A stretch of DNA of 64,000 bases. Source: Candidatus Poribacteria bacterium. Its GTDB lineage: Bacteria; Poribacteria; WGA-4E; WGA-3G. Shown piece by piece: positions 8,556-16,895 of this stretch. The notes below the pieces were generated by a model. That model ran no database searches. It saw only the letters and a list, made by a program, of their open reading frames with translations, and had not been told where the DNA came from. The number at the start of each line of letters is the position of its first letter. The stretch's first letter is position 1. The translations under genes were made by a program, and so were the position numbers. The stretch is taken from the NCBI GenBank assembly GCA_022827885.1, contig JAJEIP010000003.1, forward strand, positions 1 to 64,000, given 5' to 3'.

Positions 8556-9217
8556 TTGCGATTACTGCCTAAGACATCACTTTTAAGTTCTGCGAGCACT
8601 CGGTCAATGTTAGAATCATCTGCGTTTTTTGTCGCATCCGTGGCATCGCGGCGATTTCGGTTTTCCCAAATTTCTGCCTTCTCTTCGGCTATTTTCAATT
8701 TGTGTTCAGCCCGCGCGAAAGCCGTGGAGAGCGCATTTTCCGCTGTCGCGATTAATTTATAGAGTTCCGAGCGGGTCTCCGCTTGTTTCTGACGGTAGGA
8801 TAGGGTTTCAGCGTGCCCCGCTGCGCTTCGGAATTGCTGATAAAATTCGTGAAGTGCTGTTTTGAGGGTCGTTACGATTGCTGCCTGCGCAGCAATTTGA
8901 CGTTTATAACCGTCTGCGAGGTTCAAATGGTGTTGCCTGCGGCGTTGCGCTTCCCTTGCGCGTGTTGTGTCCTGATCCTGTAAAGCAGCGTCAACCTTTT
9001 TACCCCATACGTTTGCTGTATCAATAGCCTCCTGATAGGCGCGTTTGAGTGTCTGTTCATCTACCATCGCTATGGCTACCAGATCTTTTGCCTCATCAAG
9101 TCGCACTTTCATGTCAACAATGGCTGTATCCAGCCGCGATTCGGCACCCTCCAGTGCTTCCAGAAATTGGTTTATAGTCTCTCGAATCTCTTCTGAAATC
9201 TCCCTAAGCCTTTTCAT
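8552..9217 (-). CDS. PspA/IM30-like coiled-coil protein
   Basis: The 221-residue, almost wholly helical, charged protein has the layout of PspA/IM30/Vipp1: an N-terminal helix with alternating Ile/Leu and acid residues, then long coiled coils (LDEAKDLVAIAMVDEQTLKRAY; RQIAAQAAIVTTLKTALHEFY). Such proteins form ESCRT-III-like assemblies on stressed membranes. Four ATGs occur near the 5' end (MEAMMMK). GGAGG at 9226-9230 lies at good distance only from the last (9217), so that start is preferred. The gene leads the operon with the ABC exporter, which may reflect envelope-stress control. Identity is weaker than the fold prediction. Confidence 0.7.
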   Translation of the reverse strand: MKRLREISEEIRETINQFLEALEGAESRLDTAIVDMKVRLDEAKDLVAIAMVDEQTLKRAYQEAIDTANVWGKKVDAALQDQDTTRAREAQRRRQHHLNLADGYKRQIAAQAAIVTTLKTALHEFYQQFRSAAGHAETLSYRQKQAETRSELYKLIATAENALSTAFARAEHKLKIAEEKAEIWENRNRRDATDATKNADDSNIDRVLAELKSDVLGSNRK

Positions 9218-9238
9218 CATCATCGCCTCCATCGTTCC

Positions 9239-9266
9239 ATTATATCCAGTTTGCCGAGAAAATCAA
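9239..9266 (-). promoter_or_regulatory. Sigma70-type promoter of the PspA-ABC exporter operon
   Basis: On the minus strand TTGATT (9261-9266) and a perfect TATAAT (9239-9244) are 16 bases apart. Transcription would begin near 9232, only about 15 bases before the preferred ATG at 9217, so the leader is very short and consists mainly of the Shine-Dalgarno. Confidence 0.6.
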
Positions 9267-9414
9267 GCGGAAACTTTTATCTTTATGAAAATCTAACCCC
9301 TCTGTGCCTATCGCCATAATGTAGCCGTCACTCTTATTAGAAACACTGGGTTGTAAAAAGATAGTCAAAGAAACAATGTTTGACTTTTGGACGGAACGAG
9401 ACACTCAGATACCG

Positions 9415-10296
9415 CTATTTTATCCGAGGCTCGCACAATGCTGTGTAATTAGCATTGACGAGTTCGACATCATAAAGCGCCATTCTATCCATGATGAGAC
9501 GGATTGCGGGAATATTATTATCGATTAAAATCGAGGCGCGATTGTGAAGTGCTGCAGACTCACCGAGAGTGCCGCTGCCCGCAAAAAAATCTAAAAGGGT
9601 ATCGCCGGGTGAAGAATGCACCTTGACGATACGGTTAAGGATTCCGAGCGGTTTTTGGGTCGGATAACCAGTCTTTTCACTCCCATTGGTACTGACGATC
9701 GTATGCCACCAGACATCGGTCGGCGTTTTACCGCGTGCTGCCTTTGCTTTTCCGACCAACCCGGGTGCCATATACGGAATTCTGTCCATCTCATCGAAAT
9801 TGAAGGTGTAGCGCTCCGGCGTTTTGGCATACCACAAGATGTTATCGTGTTTCGCAGGCCATCTCGACTTGGGCCTCCCACCGTAATCGTAAGCCCAAAT
9901 AATCTCATTGACGAAAGCTTCACGTCCGAAAATCTCATCAAGCATCACCTTACAATAGTGCACTTCGCGATAATCGATATGGAGGAAAAAACTACCGTGC
10001 GGATGAAGCGCACGATACGCCTCTTCAAACCGAGGTTGCAAAAACTGCAAATAGGCATCCGAACTCTCAAACTTATCGGTGTAATGCGTAGTCTTGCCTT
10101 TGCGGGTTCGGTATGTTCTTCCTTGGAAGCCGACCCGATCGCCCTCGGTATCCGGCTCAACTTGGATCTCCGTCCGCTGTTGAAGTTTTCCCGTGTTAAA
10201 CGGCGGATCAATATAAATCAAGTTGACGCTTTCATCAGGAACATACTTCTGAAGAATTTCAAGATTATCGCCGTAATAAAGTTGATGCTTAGACAT
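9415..10296 (-). CDS. Orphan DNA methyltransferase (amino-methylating, beta-type motif order)
   Basis: The 293-residue protein has the catalytic motif IV DPPF (30-33, in LIYIDPPFNTGK) ahead of the S-adenosylmethionine motif I FAGSGT (about 238-243), the order of beta-group N6-adenine or N4-cytosine methyltransferases. The context TQKPLGILNRIV is the conserved motif X region. The start is set at ATG 10296 (MSKHQLYYGDN); the upstream extension is low in similarity. No restriction endonuclease or specificity gene is near, so it may be an orphan (regulatory) methylase. The target sequence cannot be predicted. Confidence 0.88.
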   Translation of the reverse strand: MSKHQLYYGDNLEILQKYVPDESVNLIYIDPPFNTGKLQQRTEIQVEPDTEGDRVGFQGRTYRTRKGKTTHYTDKFESSDAYLQFLQPRFEEAYRALHPHGSFFLHIDYREVHYCKVMLDEIFGREAFVNEIIWAYDYGGRPKSRWPAKHDNILWYAKTPERYTFNFDEMDRIPYMAPGLVGKAKAARGKTPTDVWWHTIVSTNGSEKTGYPTQKPLGILNRIVKVHSSPGDTLLDFFAGSGTLGESAALHNRASILIDNNIPAIRLIMDRMALYDVELVNANYTALCEPRIK

Positions 10297-10481
10297 TCGA
10301 TTTCCTGTTCTGTATACAATAGGGTGTGAGCAATCGTCTCTCTGCAAGAGGCAAAAAGGAATCAATTTCAGTTTTTAATATCGCTTGCGATTTCCCTTCT
10401 CTTTTCCGCAGCAAAATTATACCAGTATTATGGCAATTTATCAAGTTGCTGTATGCTATGTTTAGGCACATGAGATTTTTC

Positions 10482-10510
10482 TTGACGCAACAAAATATTT
10501 CGTGTAAAAT
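10482..10510 (+). promoter_or_regulatory. Sigma70-type promoter of the ruvX-mltG-lpx operon
   Basis: TTGACG (10482-10487) and TAAAAT (10505-10510) are 17 bases apart. The start near 10517 leaves a leader of about 135 bases to the ruvX ATG at 10652. This is the only clear promoter in the 355-base gap between the divergent methyltransferase and ruvX genes. Confidence 0.7.
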
Positions 10511-10651
10511 TCTAAGAGCGGTATTGTGAGACTCGCTGAAATCTGGGAATGGAAATTCTTTCTCGGTATTATGGGCTATCTGACTGCCACCTTCTTTAGA
10601 TTCGGGTCGCTTCTAATTTTTTGTTTCTTTGCACAGGAGTTTCGTTTAAAA

Positions 10652-11098
10652 ATGGAAATCTTACTCGGATTAGATGTCGGTGATACACGGATCGGGGTTG
10701 CGCTCAGCGACGCTCTCGGTGTTGCGGCACATCCACTGTGCACGCTTACCCGAAAGAATCGGCGGGTTGATTTAATTGCGATCTCGGACCTGGTTTCTAT
10801 CCATAAGGTGGAATGTATCGTGATCGGCTTGCCCATCTCTCTTGACGGCTCCATCGGGACGCAAGCGAAGAAGATCCAGAAATTTGCACAACGTTTGGAG
10901 CAGGTCATTGACATTCCGATCAAATTTCAGGATGAACGCTTTACAACCGCTGAAGCAGAAGATATTTTGCGTGAACTTAACAAAGACACAAAAACAGAAA
11001 AAGAACTTATCGATGAGGTGGCAGCGGTAATTATTCTTACAGACTATTTGAATAGCGAGCGGGAGATTTCTAACGATGTCCAGAGCCCCATCGTTTAA
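10652..11098 (+). CDS. ruvX: RuvX/YqgF pre-16S rRNA nuclease
   Basis: The 148-residue RNase H-fold protein has the family landmarks GLDVGDTRIGVALSD at the N-terminus (catalytic Asp), VIGLPISLDGS, DERFTTAEAE (catalytic Glu region) and the C-terminal IDEVAAVIILTDYL (catalytic Asp). The family matures the 5' end of 16S rRNA. An open frame extends upstream to 10526, but AGGAG at 10635-10639 and the conserved start MEILLGLDVG fix ATG 10652. It overlaps mltG by 23 bases, so the two are translationally coupled. Confidence 0.93.
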   Translation: MEILLGLDVGDTRIGVALSDALGVAAHPLCTLTRKNRRVDLIAISDLVSIHKVECIVIGLPISLDGSIGTQAKKIQKFAQRLEQVIDIPIKFQDERFTTAEAEDILRELNKDTKTEKELIDEVAAVIILTDYLNSEREISNDVQSPIV

Positions 11099-12125
11099 AA
11101 TTCTCTCAAGAACACGAAAGATTAAGATAGGCATACTGACGCTCTGCTGTCTTAGTGCTCTCTGTCTCATTATCCTGCTGATTGGGGTATCCCTGACGCG
11201 CCCCCCTACATCGTCAGAAGAAGTTGTCAATTTTGACGTGCCAGTGGGGAGTAGTTCCCGGACAATCGCAAAGCGATTAATTGCGCAAAAGTTGATACGC
11301 AGCGAACATGTCTTTCGTTTAGCTGTCCGATATAGAGGGACCGGTAAACGCCTACAAGCTGGCACCTATGTGTTACGGCGGAATATGGCACTGTGGGACC
11401 TCCTCGATGAATTTGAAAAGGGGCAGGTTACACTCGTTAGCTGGACAGTGCCAGAGGGTTTAACAACAGCTGCCATTGCTGAACTTTGGGAAACGAGCGG
11501 CTTTGGCACAGCGGCGGCATTTCGGAAAGCCGCCGAATCCCAGCATTTGTTGGAGCGGTATGGGCTTACAGACAAAACTGTGGAAGGCTATCTTTTTCCG
11601 AATACATACAAATTCGCAAAAGGCACAACAACTGAGAAAGTTGTTGAGATGATGCTCGATGAATTCAAACAGCAGTGGACAGAAAAATTTGAGGAGGAGG
11701 CACAAAATTTAGGGCGTACCCGTCACGAAATCGTAACGCTTGCTTCTGTCATTGAAAAGGAAGCACAATCCGATCTCGAACGTCCCCGTATTTCAAGTGT
11801 CTTTCATAACCGACTTACACGAAAGTGGAAACTTCAGGCAGATCCAACAGTGCTTTATGCCTTAGGGAACCCCAAAAGTCCCTTAACGAAAGCCGATCTA
11901 CAGGTGGAGTCGCCTTATAACACCTATAAATACAAGGGTTTACCCCCTGGTCCCATTGCGAATCCGGGGCTTGATTCAATTGTAGCCGCACTGCGCCCTG
12001 AAAAAACAGATTATCTCTACTTCGTGGCGATAGGCGAAGGAAAGCACCACTTTTCAAAGACGCTTTCAGAACACAATAGAATGATACGAAAAATGCGACG
12101 TGCTTCTCGTAAGCACGTTCCGTAG
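11076..12125 (+). CDS. mltG: Endolytic murein transglycosylase MltG
   Basis: The 349-residue protein has one N-terminal membrane anchor (about 18-42), a LysM-like region (FDVPVGSSSRTIAKRLI), and the YceG/MltG catalytic domain with VEGYLFPNTYKF, the catalytic Glu in LASVIEKEAQ, LQADPTVLYALG and YNTYKYKGLPPGPIANPG. MltG cuts nascent glycan strands at the inner membrane and sets their length. Pairing of ruvX with mltG is common in bacteria. Length and motifs are intact. Confidence 0.95.
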   Translation: MSRAPSFKILSRTRKIKIGILTLCCLSALCLIILLIGVSLTRPPTSSEEVVNFDVPVGSSSRTIAKRLIAQKLIRSEHVFRLAVRYRGTGKRLQAGTYVLRRNMALWDLLDEFEKGQVTLVSWTVPEGLTTAAIAELWETSGFGTAAAFRKAAESQHLLERYGLTDKTVEGYLFPNTYKFAKGTTTEKVVEMMLDEFKQQWTEKFEEEAQNLGRTRHEIVTLASVIEKEAQSDLERPRISSVFHNRLTRKWKLQADPTVLYALGNPKSPLTKADLQVESPYNTYKYKGLPPGPIANPGLDSIVAALRPEKTDYLYFVAIGEGKHHFSKTLSEHNRMIRKMRRASRKHVP

Positions 12126-12278
12126 CGATAACAAAACAGCGGTCGGTTCTCCGTCGGCAGTCACTCGGATGACAGGGTGGACCGGTGAAAAAATGGGGAC
12201 TCAAGCCGAAGACCCCTCCATCTTCCATCTGAAAACGCAAGCCCCAGCGGGGCGAAATGTGTATAGGAATAAAAGCGA
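12126..12278 (+). other. Intergenic spacer with GC hairpin between mltG and lpxC/fabZ
   Basis: A perfect short hairpin GCCCC-AGC-GGGGC lies at 12241-12253, within a stretch that resembles dispersed intergenic repeats of this genome. No T-run follows, so it is not a strong terminator, and the operon may continue into the lpx genes. No clear promoter was found here. Confidence 0.5.
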
Positions 12279-13565
12279 ATGGCAACAGCTGATTTACAGC
12301 AAACAATTCAAAATGAAATAACAATGACAGGAAAAGGGTTAATGCTGGGAGAACCTGTGACATTAACCTTGAAACCAGCCCCGGCGGACTCCGGCATCGT
12401 CTTTCGACGGGTGGATCTCGCGGGTGCCCCAGAAGTGAAGGTATGTCAGGAAAACTGGGCCGATATTCTGCCGCGATGCACCAGTTTACGCAGCGGTGAT
12501 ACAACCGTTAGCAGCGTCGAACACATCCTCTCAGCCCTCGGCGGTCTCGGCGTTGACAACGCGACAGTGGAACTTGACGCATCGGAACCCCCTGGGCTTG
12601 ATGGAAGCGCGGTGCCATACGTCGAAAATATTCAAGCAGTAGGACTCGTCCCACAAGATATACCCCGAAAGTTTATTGAAGTCACAGAGCCGTTTGCGGT
12701 TTCTGCAGGGGATAAGCAACTCGTGTTGCTACCTGCCGACGCGTTCGAGGTGACATTCGTTTACGCACATCCACAGACGAAACCCCAAACAACCACACTC
12801 AAAATAACCCCAGAATCATACGCGACCGACATTGCACCCGCCCGGAGTTTCTGTTTTGAAGATGAAATTGAAGCACTACAAGCACTCGGTATTGGGAAAG
12901 GGGCAAGTTACGACAATGTCGTCGTTATCAATGCCGCAGGTGAATCCAGCATACCCCTGCGGTTTGAAGACGAGTTTGTGCGCCATAAAATCCTCGATTT
13001 GATTGGCGACCTCTACTTAGCAGGACACATGCCGAAGGCACATGTTCTGGCAATGCGGACCGGACATCTGTTCCATGCGGAATTCGTGCAAGCCCTCGCC
13101 GATGCCGGTCACCTTCAACAGACACCTGTTCAAGAACCAATTGAGGTCATGGAGATCTATGAAGTGCTGCCCCACCGACATCCAATGTGTATGGTGGATA
13201 GAGTTATTGAATACGAAAGTAAAAAACGCGCCGTAGGCATCAAGAATGTGACTTATAACGAACCCATTTATGAGGGGCATTTTCCGACGCGTCCTGTGAT
13301 GCCGGGGGTGTTACAAATTGAAGCACTCGCACAACTCGCAGCATGGCTCGTCCTTCGAGACATCGGTAAGGAAGGGGAACTTGGCTATTTTCGATCAATC
13401 AACAAGGCAACATTCCGACGCGCTGTCATTCCGGGGGACCAACTCCGACTGGAAATAGAGGTCGCCCAACTACGGAGCCGAATTGCACGCATTGAAGGAC
13501 GCGTCTACGTAGAAGACAAACTCGCTACAGAAGCAGAACTGTCAATCGTATTGGCATCTGTCTGA
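12279..13565 (+). CDS. lpxC/fabZ: Bifunctional UDP-3-O-acyl-GlcNAc deacetylase / 3-hydroxyacyl-ACP dehydratase (LpxC-FabZ fusion)
   Basis: The first ~275 residues are LpxC, the committed step of lipid A synthesis. TVSSVEHILSAL gives the catalytic Glu and first zinc His, FVRHKILDLIGD the other His and Asp zinc ligands, and RTGHLFHAEF the catalytic His. The remaining ~150 residues are FabZ, with EVLPHRHPMCMVDRV and YEGHFPTRPVMPGVLQIEALAQ carrying the His and Glu of the hot-dog dehydratase. Such fusions are known from Bacteroidetes and some other phyla. Fusing the two activities could channel or balance hydroxyacyl-ACP between lipid A and phospholipid. All key residues are present. Confidence 0.95.
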   Translation: MATADLQQTIQNEITMTGKGLMLGEPVTLTLKPAPADSGIVFRRVDLAGAPEVKVCQENWADILPRCTSLRSGDTTVSSVEHILSALGGLGVDNATVELDASEPPGLDGSAVPYVENIQAVGLVPQDIPRKFIEVTEPFAVSAGDKQLVLLPADAFEVTFVYAHPQTKPQTTTLKITPESYATDIAPARSFCFEDEIEALQALGIGKGASYDNVVVINAAGESSIPLRFEDEFVRHKILDLIGDLYLAGHMPKAHVLAMRTGHLFHAEFVQALADAGHLQQTPVQEPIEVMEIYEVLPHRHPMCMVDRVIEYESKKRAVGIKNVTYNEPIYEGHFPTRPVMPGVLQIEALAQLAAWLVLRDIGKEGELGYFRSINKATFRRAVIPGDQLRLEIEVAQLRSRIARIEGRVYVEDKLATEAELSIVLASV

Positions 13566-13614
13566 TTTATGGTTGTCAACTGACTACTGATAACTACTAA
13601 ACGGAGGGACATCT

Positions 13615-14436
13615 GTGCTAGAAACCAACATTCATCCTACGGCTATTATCTCTCCAAAAGCAATATTGGAAGAAGGGGTTAAGATTGGCCCCTACAGTCT
13701 TATCGGTGAAGAGGTCCATATAGGGCGCGGTACCGTGATTGGTCCCCACGTTCAGATTGAAAAATGGACAACTATTGGCGAAGAATGCAAAATCTTCTTC
13801 GGGGCTACCATCGGTAACGAATCGAAAGATCTGAAGTACGGGGGGTGGCGGAGTTATGTGAAAATCGGGAACCGCAATATACTCCGCGAATACGTCTCGA
13901 TCTCCAGGTCATCTTTTGAAGAGGAAGCGACGATTGTTGGGGACAACAATCTGCTGATGAATTGGGTTAACCTCGCACACGATGCTATCGTCGGTAATCG
14001 AATCATCATGGCAAACTTTGTCTCGCTTGCCGGGCATGTCGTGATTGAAGATGATGTTCGACTCGGAGCGCATGCGGCACTGCACCAATACGTGCGTGTA
14101 GGCAAGATGGCGATGGCAGGCGGTTTCTCAAAGATCGTGCAGGATATTCCACCCTTTGCTCTATCCGCCGGACAACCTGCACGTGTCCGAGACCTCAACC
14201 GCATCGGTATCCGAACCTCACGGATTAACCCTTTATCACAACTCACACCTGAAACACTCGCGGTGCTAAAGAAGGCGTTCCGCATTTTGTTCCGATCAGG
14301 ACTCCCCCTCAAGCATGCCGTCACCAGAGTCAGAGAAACACTTGAACCAACGCCGGAAGTTGAATATTTACTCAAATTTATAGAAACCTCCAAACGTGGT
14401 ATAGGGTTTAGTCAACCGAACCGGACGCTTTTTTAA
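13615..14436 (+). CDS. lpxA: UDP-N-acetylglucosamine acyltransferase LpxA
   Basis: The 273-residue left-handed beta-helix acyltransferase catalyses the first step of lipid A synthesis. The diagnostic block GDNNLLMNWVNLAHDAIVGN contains the catalytic His of the AHD motif, followed by LAGHVVIEDDVRLG, AALHQYVRVG and a helical C-terminal domain. The start is GTG at 13615, preceded by ACGGAGGGA. Its TAA stop is contributed by the left end of gene-boundary repeat copy B. It sits between lpxC/fabZ and lpxI, the usual company. Confidence 0.95.
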   Translation: MLETNIHPTAIISPKAILEEGVKIGPYSLIGEEVHIGRGTVIGPHVQIEKWTTIGEECKIFFGATIGNESKDLKYGGWRSYVKIGNRNILREYVSISRSSFEEEATIVGDNNLLMNWVNLAHDAIVGNRIIMANFVSLAGHVVIEDDVRLGAHAALHQYVRVGKMAMAGGFSKIVQDIPPFALSAGQPARVRDLNRIGIRTSRINPLSQLTPETLAVLKKAFRILFRSGLPLKHAVTRVRETLEPTPEVEYLLKFIETSKRGIGFSQPNRTLF

Positions 14437-14500
14437 TGTTCCTTGCACTTCGGTTAGGTGGGTTCCAAGTGTGTCGTTTCTCCGCAAGGTAAAATTAAAA
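14429..14500. repeat. Gene-boundary palindromic repeat, copy B (short form)
   Basis: The left end TTTTTTAATGTTCCTTGC includes the lpxA stop TAA (14434-14436). The right end CCGCAAGGTAAAATTAAAAA stops one base before the lpxI ATG at 14501 and provides the CAAGG ribosome binding site. Only about 72 bp separate the ends, and the 15-base core seen in longer copies is missing. The repeat thus fills the whole space between the two genes. Confidence 0.85.
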
Positions 14501-15304
14501 ATGGAAAAATTGGGTATTATTGCAGGCGCAGGTGAACTCCCCGTGCTATTAGCACGTGCCGCTGTTGCCCATGAACGACATCCCGTTATCATCCAAATCA
14601 CCAAGTCTGATGCGCAACGCTTTGCCGGCATCGAATGTGAACTCCATACGTATGGCGTCGGCCAGATTCAACGGATCGCCCGAACCCTTCTCAATTCAGG
14701 CGTGAAAGAGGTTGTGATCCTCGGGAAAGTCGAAAAAAACATTCTCCTTCGTCCCTTTCAAATTGATACGACTACGATTAAAATTCTGGTCCAGAACCGG
14801 CGCGAAAAACCTTCCGTAATCGTCAACGCGGCACTGAACTATCTCGAATCTGCCGGACTTACCATCCTCACCCAAGATCAGTATCTCCAACACCTGCTTC
14901 CAGAGCCCAGCGTTTTAACAACTCGACAACCGACCGCGAGCCAATGGACAGATATTGAATTCGGCATTAGCGTCGCCCGCCAAATAGCAAACATGGATAT
15001 TGGGCAAACGGTTGTGGTTAAGAATCAGATCGTCCTTGCTATGGAAGCCATCGAAGGAACGGACGCGACTATTCAGAGGGGCGGAAATTTGGGAAAGCAG
15101 GGAAGCGTTGTTGCGAAAGCCGCAGCCGAGAACCACGATTTTCGGATTGATGTGCCGACGGTGGGACTGCAAACACTTGAGGTGCTGCATGACGTTAAAG
15201 CGAGTGTGTTAGCAGTGGAAGCGCGCCGCACTTTTATGATAGATGCCGATGCGCTGATTCAGCAAGCAGACCGCCGGAAAATCGCAATCGTTGCTGTAGA
15301 GTAA
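14501..15304 (+). CDS. lpxI: UDP-2,3-diacylglucosamine pyrophosphatase LpxI
   Basis: The 267-residue protein (DUF1009/LpxI) hydrolyses UDP-2,3-diacylglucosamine to lipid X, replacing LpxH. Family features are the start MEKLGIIAGAGELPVLLA, the segment VVILGKVEKN, IEFGISVARQIANMDIGQTV and the C-terminal GLQTLEVLHDVKASVLAVEA. The frame is open upstream to a GTG at 14471, but those ten codons (MSFLRKVKLK) come from the repeat end and are identical to those before the ABC permease, so ATG 14501 is chosen. Confidence 0.93.
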   Translation: MEKLGIIAGAGELPVLLARAAVAHERHPVIIQITKSDAQRFAGIECELHTYGVGQIQRIARTLLNSGVKEVVILGKVEKNILLRPFQIDTTTIKILVQNRREKPSVIVNAALNYLESAGLTILTQDQYLQHLLPEPSVLTTRQPTASQWTDIEFGISVARQIANMDIGQTVVVKNQIVLAMEAIEGTDATIQRGGNLGKQGSVVAKAAAENHDFRIDVPTVGLQTLEVLHDVKASVLAVEARRTFMIDADALIQQADRRKIAIVAVE

Positions 15305-15314
15305 CAAAAAAAAA

Positions 15315-15339
15315 CGGAGGTAGTAAATAACCACCTCCG
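15315..15339 (-). terminator. Rho-independent terminator of the selenoprotein gene
   Basis: The stem CGGAGGT (15315-15321) pairs with ACCTCCG (15333-15339). In the minus-strand transcript the hairpin is followed directly by nine T residues (15306-15314), a classic intrinsic terminator, 18 bases after the selenoprotein stop. In the plus direction no T-run follows. Confidence 0.8.
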
Positions 15340-15357
15340 CCTTTCCAAAGACGCTGG

Positions 15358-15591
15358 TTACGCCGCTGCGTCCATTGCGGCTGTTATCTGCTCCGTCGTC
15401 GGAAACTCTCCGGTTTCTAACTTTGAATAGAGCAGTGTCCCGTTCAAGGAGACTTCAAAAGCCCCACCACTACCGGGGATTAGATCGACTGTCTTAACCG
15501 CCGCACCATATTTCTGTTTCAAGGCATCTGCCAAACTGGCTGCCCGTGGTTGGTAGTTTCAAGCCGTGCAGTATTCGATTCTCACTTCCAT
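15358..15591 (-). CDS. SelW/SelT/SelH (Rdx)-family selenoprotein with in-frame UGA
   Basis: This 77-codon gene is interrupted by one in-frame TGA (codon 11; 15559-15561). The translation begins MEVRIEYCTA-U-NYQPRA, placing the UGA exactly at the second redox position of the CxxC/CxxU motif of Rdx proteins. Downstream LIPGSGGAFEVSLNG, a Ser-Lys pair, GEFPTTEQI and a short C-terminal helix match the rest of the thioredoxin-like family. The ATG at 15591 has AGGAGG at 15602-15607. A stem-loop starts 14 bases after the UGA (GGCA-GCCA-GTT-TGGC-AGA-TGCC) and fits a bacterial SECIS. A terminator follows the stop. The gene is convergent with lpxI. The SelA/B/C/D genes needed for decoding are not in this window. 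Confidence 0.87.
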
Positions 15592-15658
15592 GGATTTTGT
15601 TCCTCCTCAATTAATTTTGACATTGCCTGTCGCCATAAATTCAATCGTCTATCTTAAA

Positions 15659-15687
15659 ATTTTACAACAAACAGTGGAAAATTGCAA
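15659..15687 (-). promoter_or_regulatory. Putative promoter of the selenoprotein gene
   Basis: On the minus strand TTGCAA (15682-15687) and TAAAAT (15659-15664) are 17 bases apart, giving a start near 15652 and a leader of about 60 bases. The gap 15592-15915 also holds a dispersed repeat (15785-15868) and, in the plus direction, an extended -10 motif TGCTATATT (15733-15741) that could serve the TonB-like gene. Confidence 0.45.
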
Positions 15688-15784
15688 GTTTTTTCGTTCC
15701 TTTACAAATTAAGCGAAGATTGGCACAGATTTTGCTATATTCGGTGTAAATACTCGATTCCGTCAAGAAGTTGAAAAGGGTATC

Positions 15785-15868
15785 TAAAGTCTGTAAAGTT
15801 GTTTCCAAGGAGTAGGATACCTCAATAGTTTCAGGCACACCGCAACTTTAGCACACTTGCAAACTTTC
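15785..15868. repeat. AAAGT-rich dispersed intergenic repeat, copy 1
   Basis: Bases 15844-15868 are the exact reverse complement of 52,914-52,938 (25 of 25 bases). The other end, CTAAAGTCTGTAAAGTT near 15,785, matches the inverse of the segment around 52,960-52,978. A rearranged relative lies at 46,678-46,755. It sits 48 bases before the TonB-like gene. Confidence 0.75.
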
Positions 15869-15915
15869 AGGCGTGGAACTCACCGATGCGAAGTTAGCAC
15901 ATAGGTGTTTAAATT

Positions 15916-16734
15916 ATGAACAGGTTTATCCAATTTCTGAACAAGTCCCTATCTTTATCTATCTGTGTTCACTTGATAGGTGTTGCAATTGCAGCGCTAT
16001 CTATCATCGGGACAGTAGACAAACATGGCGATGCGATTGTCGCTGAATTTGTCTCGTTTCCAGAGACACAACAGATCCGCGAGCCACGTCGGAAACTCAA
16101 AGTGCCAGCATTAACACAACCGGATTTCATCCGTCCACAGCCAGAGCCTATTCGGACGATTTCAGAGGTCGTCCACATACCACAAAGCAAAACACAACTC
16201 GCTGTTGATACACTCCCGGTTTCGACTGCGTATCAGACAACGCCGACAGAAATTGGAATAGAGGGTGCAAAAACGCTTCAGGGTAACTTATCTTTTCGGG
16301 CACCCGATCGGGGTTCACAGCCGATCCGTTTGACCTCCAAAGGGATACCCCGTCCAGAGTGGACATTGACACCAACCGTCATTGCTGCAGAGACTGGGTT
16401 ACCCAACCCCTACGTCTCTGAACTACCACCGGTTCCAGCATTGCAGGAGGCACCCACACAAGATGCCCGGTTCTTCCGTAAAGTCGATCCGATATATCCC
16501 GAATCTGCCCGGCTTTCCCACAAAGAGGGACTCGTTGTGCTTGAAGCGACAATCGGTACAGATGGCATAGCGAGAAACATCAAAGTTATCAAGGTCATTG
16601 AGGTGGGTGGATTAGGGTGTGAAGAAGCCGCAATTACGGCACTCAAAGCGTCCCGATTCGTGCCAGCGAAACGGGGCAAAGAGGCTGTCAGTCAACGTCT
16701 CCGTATCCCCTACCGTTTCCAGTTTAAAAGTTAG
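15916..16734 (+). CDS. TonB-family energy-transducing protein
   Basis: The 272-residue protein has a short cytoplasmic N-terminus, one membrane helix (about 12-31, SLSICVHLIGVAIAALSII), a Pro-rich periplasmic linker and a C-terminal TonB domain (YPESARLSHKEGLVVLEATIGTDG, then FVPAKRGKEAVSQRLRIPYRF). It would couple the proton gradient, via ExbB/ExbD, to outer-membrane receptors; neither partner is in the window. AGGTG lies eight bases before the ATG. A 9-residue-scale Pro/Gln linker is normal for the family. Confidence 0.88.
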   Translation: MNRFIQFLNKSLSLSICVHLIGVAIAALSIIGTVDKHGDAIVAEFVSFPETQQIREPRRKLKVPALTQPDFIRPQPEPIRTISEVVHIPQSKTQLAVDTLPVSTAYQTTPTEIGIEGAKTLQGNLSFRAPDRGSQPIRLTSKGIPRPEWTLTPTVIAAETGLPNPYVSELPPVPALQEAPTQDARFFRKVDPIYPESARLSHKEGLVVLEATIGTDGIARNIKVIKVIEVGGLGCEEAAITALKASRFVPAKRGKEAVSQRLRIPYRFQFKS

Positions 16735-16895
16735 ATGTCTCCGCGATGATCTTCTCTCTAACACCCTAAACGCCACTTGTGGCTCCCCATACATGAAAAT
16801 AAAAATACTTGCACTATCGATATATCCCCCCTATAATCTTCACTATTGAATCTAACGATACGGGGATTATTTCTGCCATTTCCAAGGAGATAACG

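Noticed and set aside
9616-10329. 237-codon frame antisense to the DNA methyltransferase
   Set aside because: It lies fully opposite a gene with complete catalytic motifs, and its own sequence shows no known motif.
11815-12504. 229-codon frame antisense to mltG and lpxC
   Set aside because: It spans two verified genes on the other strand and has no start signal or motif.
15358-15591. Reading the TGA at codon 11 as a true stop (pseudogene)
   Set aside because: The frame after the TGA is fully conserved in type, the TGA falls at the exact CxxU position, and promoter, SD, hairpin and terminator are intact.
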